This document shows positions 53,487 to 55,149 of a stretch of 55,149 nucleotides of DNA, one piece after another (the stretch's first letter is position 1; each line of letters begins with the position of its first letter). The notes beneath the pieces are model-generated. The model did not search any database. It saw only the letters and a list, made by a program, of their open reading frames with translations, and was not told the DNA's origin. The stretch comes from Falseniella ignava CCUG 37419 (GTDB taxonomy: Bacteria > Bacillota > Bacilli > Lactobacillales > Aerococcaceae). The position numbers and the translations under genes are program-made. The stretch is from positions 270,879 to 326,027 of the forward strand of contig NZ_JH932301.1 in the NCBI RefSeq assembly GCF_000301055.1, given 5' to 3'.

Positions 53487-53526
53487 AAAGAGTCAACAGC
53501 AAAAGATAATGCTGTTGGCTCTTTTC
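53487..53526 (+). terminator. Terminator, first of two near-identical copies
   Basis: AAAGAGTCAACAGCA (53487-53501) pairs with TGCTGTTGGCTCTTT (53510-53524). Almost the same hairpin, preceded in both by ATTAATAAAGAG, is at 54827. It follows no intact gene: upstream is only the IS30 remnant. Confidence 0.8.
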
Positions 53527-53645
53527 ATTTGCCTCATGTATTAAGGCTTTCTATTTGATGAATTAGTTTAAGTAGTTAAATTGGGGTTTAATTGGTAGAC
53601 TGGAAGAGTGCAAGTTAAAGTATACAATTTAATGGGAGGTAAAGT

Positions 53646-54089
53646 ATGGTTGAAAGCTGGCTGTGTGATTCTTGTGGGAGAAAGATTGAATCTGTTGAAG
53701 ATGGATGGATTGAATGGTTGAAAGATAGAAGTACAGAAAAACTTTATGGGTTAAGGATAGTACACCACCAAAATGATTGTATGTACGATGATAGATGGCA
53801 ATTTGATAATAATAATGCACTTGAGAAAAATATGGACCTAGAGCATTTTCTCAACCAAGATGGTTTCATGACTTTGTTAAGCTTTATTAGTGAAAATGAA
53901 TTTAAAGATAATAATGAAGTATTGGAAGTAATCAAACACCTTTTTATACCAGATTATGAAGCTGCCAGACATCACTTTGGAGGTGCTATCCAAGAAGAGT
54001 ACTTTGAACCAAATACTCTTAAAGGCTTTTATCGTCAATCAGATATAGAAAGAACTATGGATTACATGCGAGATAATGGTTTACTATAG
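53646..54089 (+). CDS. Unknown protein with N-terminal CxxC motif
   Basis: 147 aa, not recognised. CDSCGRKI (7-14) may be half of a zinc site, but no second CxxC follows; H40-H41 and C45 (IVHHQNDCMYDD) could complete it. No signal peptide or membrane segment. The protein is acidic with few repeats. It follows GGGAGGTAAAGT. It lies alone with the next gene between two near-identical terminators. Confidence 0.65.
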   Translation: MVESWLCDSCGRKIESVEDGWIEWLKDRSTEKLYGLRIVHHQNDCMYDDRWQFDNNNALEKNMDLEHFLNQDGFMTLLSFISENEFKDNNEVLEVIKHLFIPDYEAARHHFGGAIQEEYFEPNTLKGFYRQSDIERTMDYMRDNGLL

Positions 54090-54205
54090 TACCTATTATG
54101 AAATGGATTTTTTTGATAATAATATTAGTTAAAGATTGTCATAAGAAACTGAACCTTTATTAATAAAATGCTGAGTAAGACCATGTAATAGAAAGTTGGT
54201 AGAAA

Positions 54206-54796
54206 ATGAGAAAAATTATGTCATTGTTAGGTATCTTATTTTTATCTTTTCATATAAATGTTGTACACGCACACATAACTCCTGACGGTGAGTTTTATAA
54301 TCCAGCCGGTTTTCGGGCAGAATGGACGAACCCTTACTCAGTTGAATACATAGCGAGTTTAAATAAAAAATTTTCCGATTGGGAAAAGTCGATGGATCAA
54401 GAGTACTATAGCATCACTTTAGATAATGGCAAGAGATTTCATTCATATGATATTTATAATTTACTTTCATTCACTCAAGTTTATGGGGTGAATACTGGAT
54501 TTGCCTATCAGGAGGAATCTTTTTTTGGAGCAACAGATGAAATCAGGTTCTATGTTGTGGATGTTAAAGCATCATATGACGGACAGCATTTATATATATT
54601 TGCGATTGATATAACAGATTACGAGCCAAGAGTGCTTTACATGGAAGGAGACTTTAGTGAAGGGAAGGGATTAGATTTAGTTGATACTGCAAACGAGGAA
54701 TTATATCAACTATTCTATAATCATGTAAAAGATGAATTAGTGGAACGAATGGGCCAAGATCTTTACCTTTATGATTTCTTCTTTCTAAAACAATAA
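54206..54796 (+). CDS. Secreted protein of unknown function
   Basis: 196 aa with a signal peptide (about 1-23, VHA before H24) and no lipobox. The mature part is acidic and rich in Tyr and Phe (for example YYSITLDNG, IRFYVVDVKAS, YIFAIDITDYEPR), suggesting a small beta-rich domain, family unknown. The ribosome site is weak. It ends 30 bp before a strong terminator. It may be cargo left from the mobile region. Confidence 0.65.
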   Translation: MRKIMSLLGILFLSFHINVVHAHITPDGEFYNPAGFRAEWTNPYSVEYIASLNKKFSDWEKSMDQEYYSITLDNGKRFHSYDIYNLLSFTQVYGVNTGFAYQEESFFGATDEIRFYVVDVKASYDGQHLYIFAIDITDYEPRVLYMEGDFSEGKGLDLVDTANEELYQLFYNHVKDELVERMGQDLYLYDFFFLKQ

Positions 54797-54826
54797 CACC
54801 AAACAATAACTAAATTAGAAATTAAT

Positions 54827-54873
54827 AAAGAGCCAACAGCATCTTACGATGATATGCTGTTGGCTCTTTTTCT
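54827..54873 (+). terminator. Terminator, second of two near-identical copies
   Basis: A perfect 16-bp stem (54827-54842 with 54854-54869) and a T run. Compare 53487-53526: the stems differ by one base pair while the loops differ. Confidence 0.9.
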
Positions 54874-54918
54874 ATCTGGTGTTCCTGGTTCTATTTACAT
54901 ATAGATGGAGACAAACAA

Positions 54919-54942
54919 AGCTCATCACTACGGTGATGGGCT
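54919..54942. other. Hairpin between direct GGAGACAAAC repeats
   Basis: AGCTCATCAC (54919-54928) pairs with GTGATGGGCT (54933-54942) around TACG. GGAGACAAAC is repeated in direct order at 54907-54916 and 54949-54958. It may be the outer end of the IS1182-type element whose transposase starts beyond the window. Confidence 0.4.
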
Positions 54943-54950
54943 CAGATTGG

Positions 54951-54997
54951 AGACAAACCCCGTTTGAGTTAATCTCAAAATAAGGGTTTGTCTTTTG
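54951..54997. terminator. Terminator-like hairpin near the IS1182-type transposase end
   Basis: AGACAAACCC (54951-54960) pairs with GGGTTTGTCT (54984-54993), with an inner TTTGAG/CTCAAA pairing and a T run to the right. It lies 43 bp from the transposase stop. Confidence 0.6.
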
Positions 54998-55039
54998 TTT
55001 TAGTGAAATATCCTCTGAAAATAAAAAAACGAAGCCTTT

Positions 55040-55149
55040 CTAGCTTCTCAATGCCAGTATATTGGCCAGTTTCTTCATGTTTAAGCAGGCAAAAGTGAGC
55101 CCTGCTTTGAATTCCATCAAGGCTTTCCCAACTAAATGGGTATATCGAA
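55040..55149 (-). CDS. C-terminal end of an IS1182-type transposase (partial)
   Basis: The last 36 codons on the minus strand end with KALMEFKAGLTFACLNMKKLAN, a common C-terminus of IS1182/DDE transposases, and a TAG at 55040-55042. The gene continues past the end of the window. Whether it is intact cannot be told. Confidence 0.7.
   Translation of the reverse strand, partial: RYTHLVGKALMEFKAGLTFACLNMKKLANILALRS

Noticed and set aside
1-55149. tRNA, rRNA and CRISPR arrays
   Set aside because: No cloverleaf with a TTCGA-type arm, no conserved rRNA segment and no regularly spaced direct repeats were noticed on either strand.

Overview
The window looks like a chromosome segment of a low-GC Gram-positive bacterium of the order Lactobacillales, perhaps the Aerococcaceae or a relative. 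The reasons are strong AAGGAGG-type ribosome sites, the walRKHIJ order, HPr kinase next to lgt, a fructose-type PTS, a pneumococcus-like PstS domain order, and IS21, IS256, IS30 and IS1182-type elements. No rRNA, tRNA or CRISPR array was seen. The family-level placement is an inference.

Bases 1-15660 are mostly a phosphate-starvation regulon. phoP-phoR are followed by pstC-pstA-pstB-phoU, a secreted alkaline phosphatase with two secreted proteins of unknown function (one His-rich), and two PstS-type binding proteins that lie outside the pst operon. Three promoters (pstC, phoA, distal pstS) carry the same operator: three TTTACA-like hexamers 11 bp apart, with one hexamer always starting 26 nt before the -10 box. 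mutT and a large PLD/SF2/DUF3427 helicase lie between the two pstS genes.

Bases 15660-36900 are ordinary core genome: uvrA with a LexA-like box, yaaA, a DUF4097 plus PspC pair, hprK-lgt-gpsA-trxB-pgcA, then walR-walK-walH-walI with a DUF2207 gene inserted before walJ, then htrA and rlmH. DnaA-box-like 9-mers lie between htrA and rlmH.

At the 3' end of rlmH the character changes. The last rlmH codons plus downstream bases are repeated 111 bp further on as TACCACAAATAARTGAGG. This resembles the attachment-site repeat that staphylococcal cassette chromosome (SCC) elements use at rlmH. Beyond it lies a mosaic: a broken sugar-nucleotide epimerase, a partial IS21 cut by a second IS21, a decayed type I modification gene with an intact specificity gene, an IS256-family element with a clear 9-bp target duplication, and an AT-rich alpha-mannoside module. 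After that come an IS30 remnant, two unknown genes between near-identical terminators, and the end of an IS1182-type transposase. No recombinase gene or right-hand attachment site is visible, so a cassette origin is a hypothesis.

The mannoside module reads as one pathway. A BglG/MtlR-type regulator and PTS subunits IIA, IIB and IIC would import and phosphorylate a mannoside. A GH38 alpha-mannosidase would split it, and mannose-6-phosphate isomerase would send the product into glycolysis. A divergent ROK-type fructokinase faces it, and a catabolite-response-like element overlaps the regulator promoter.
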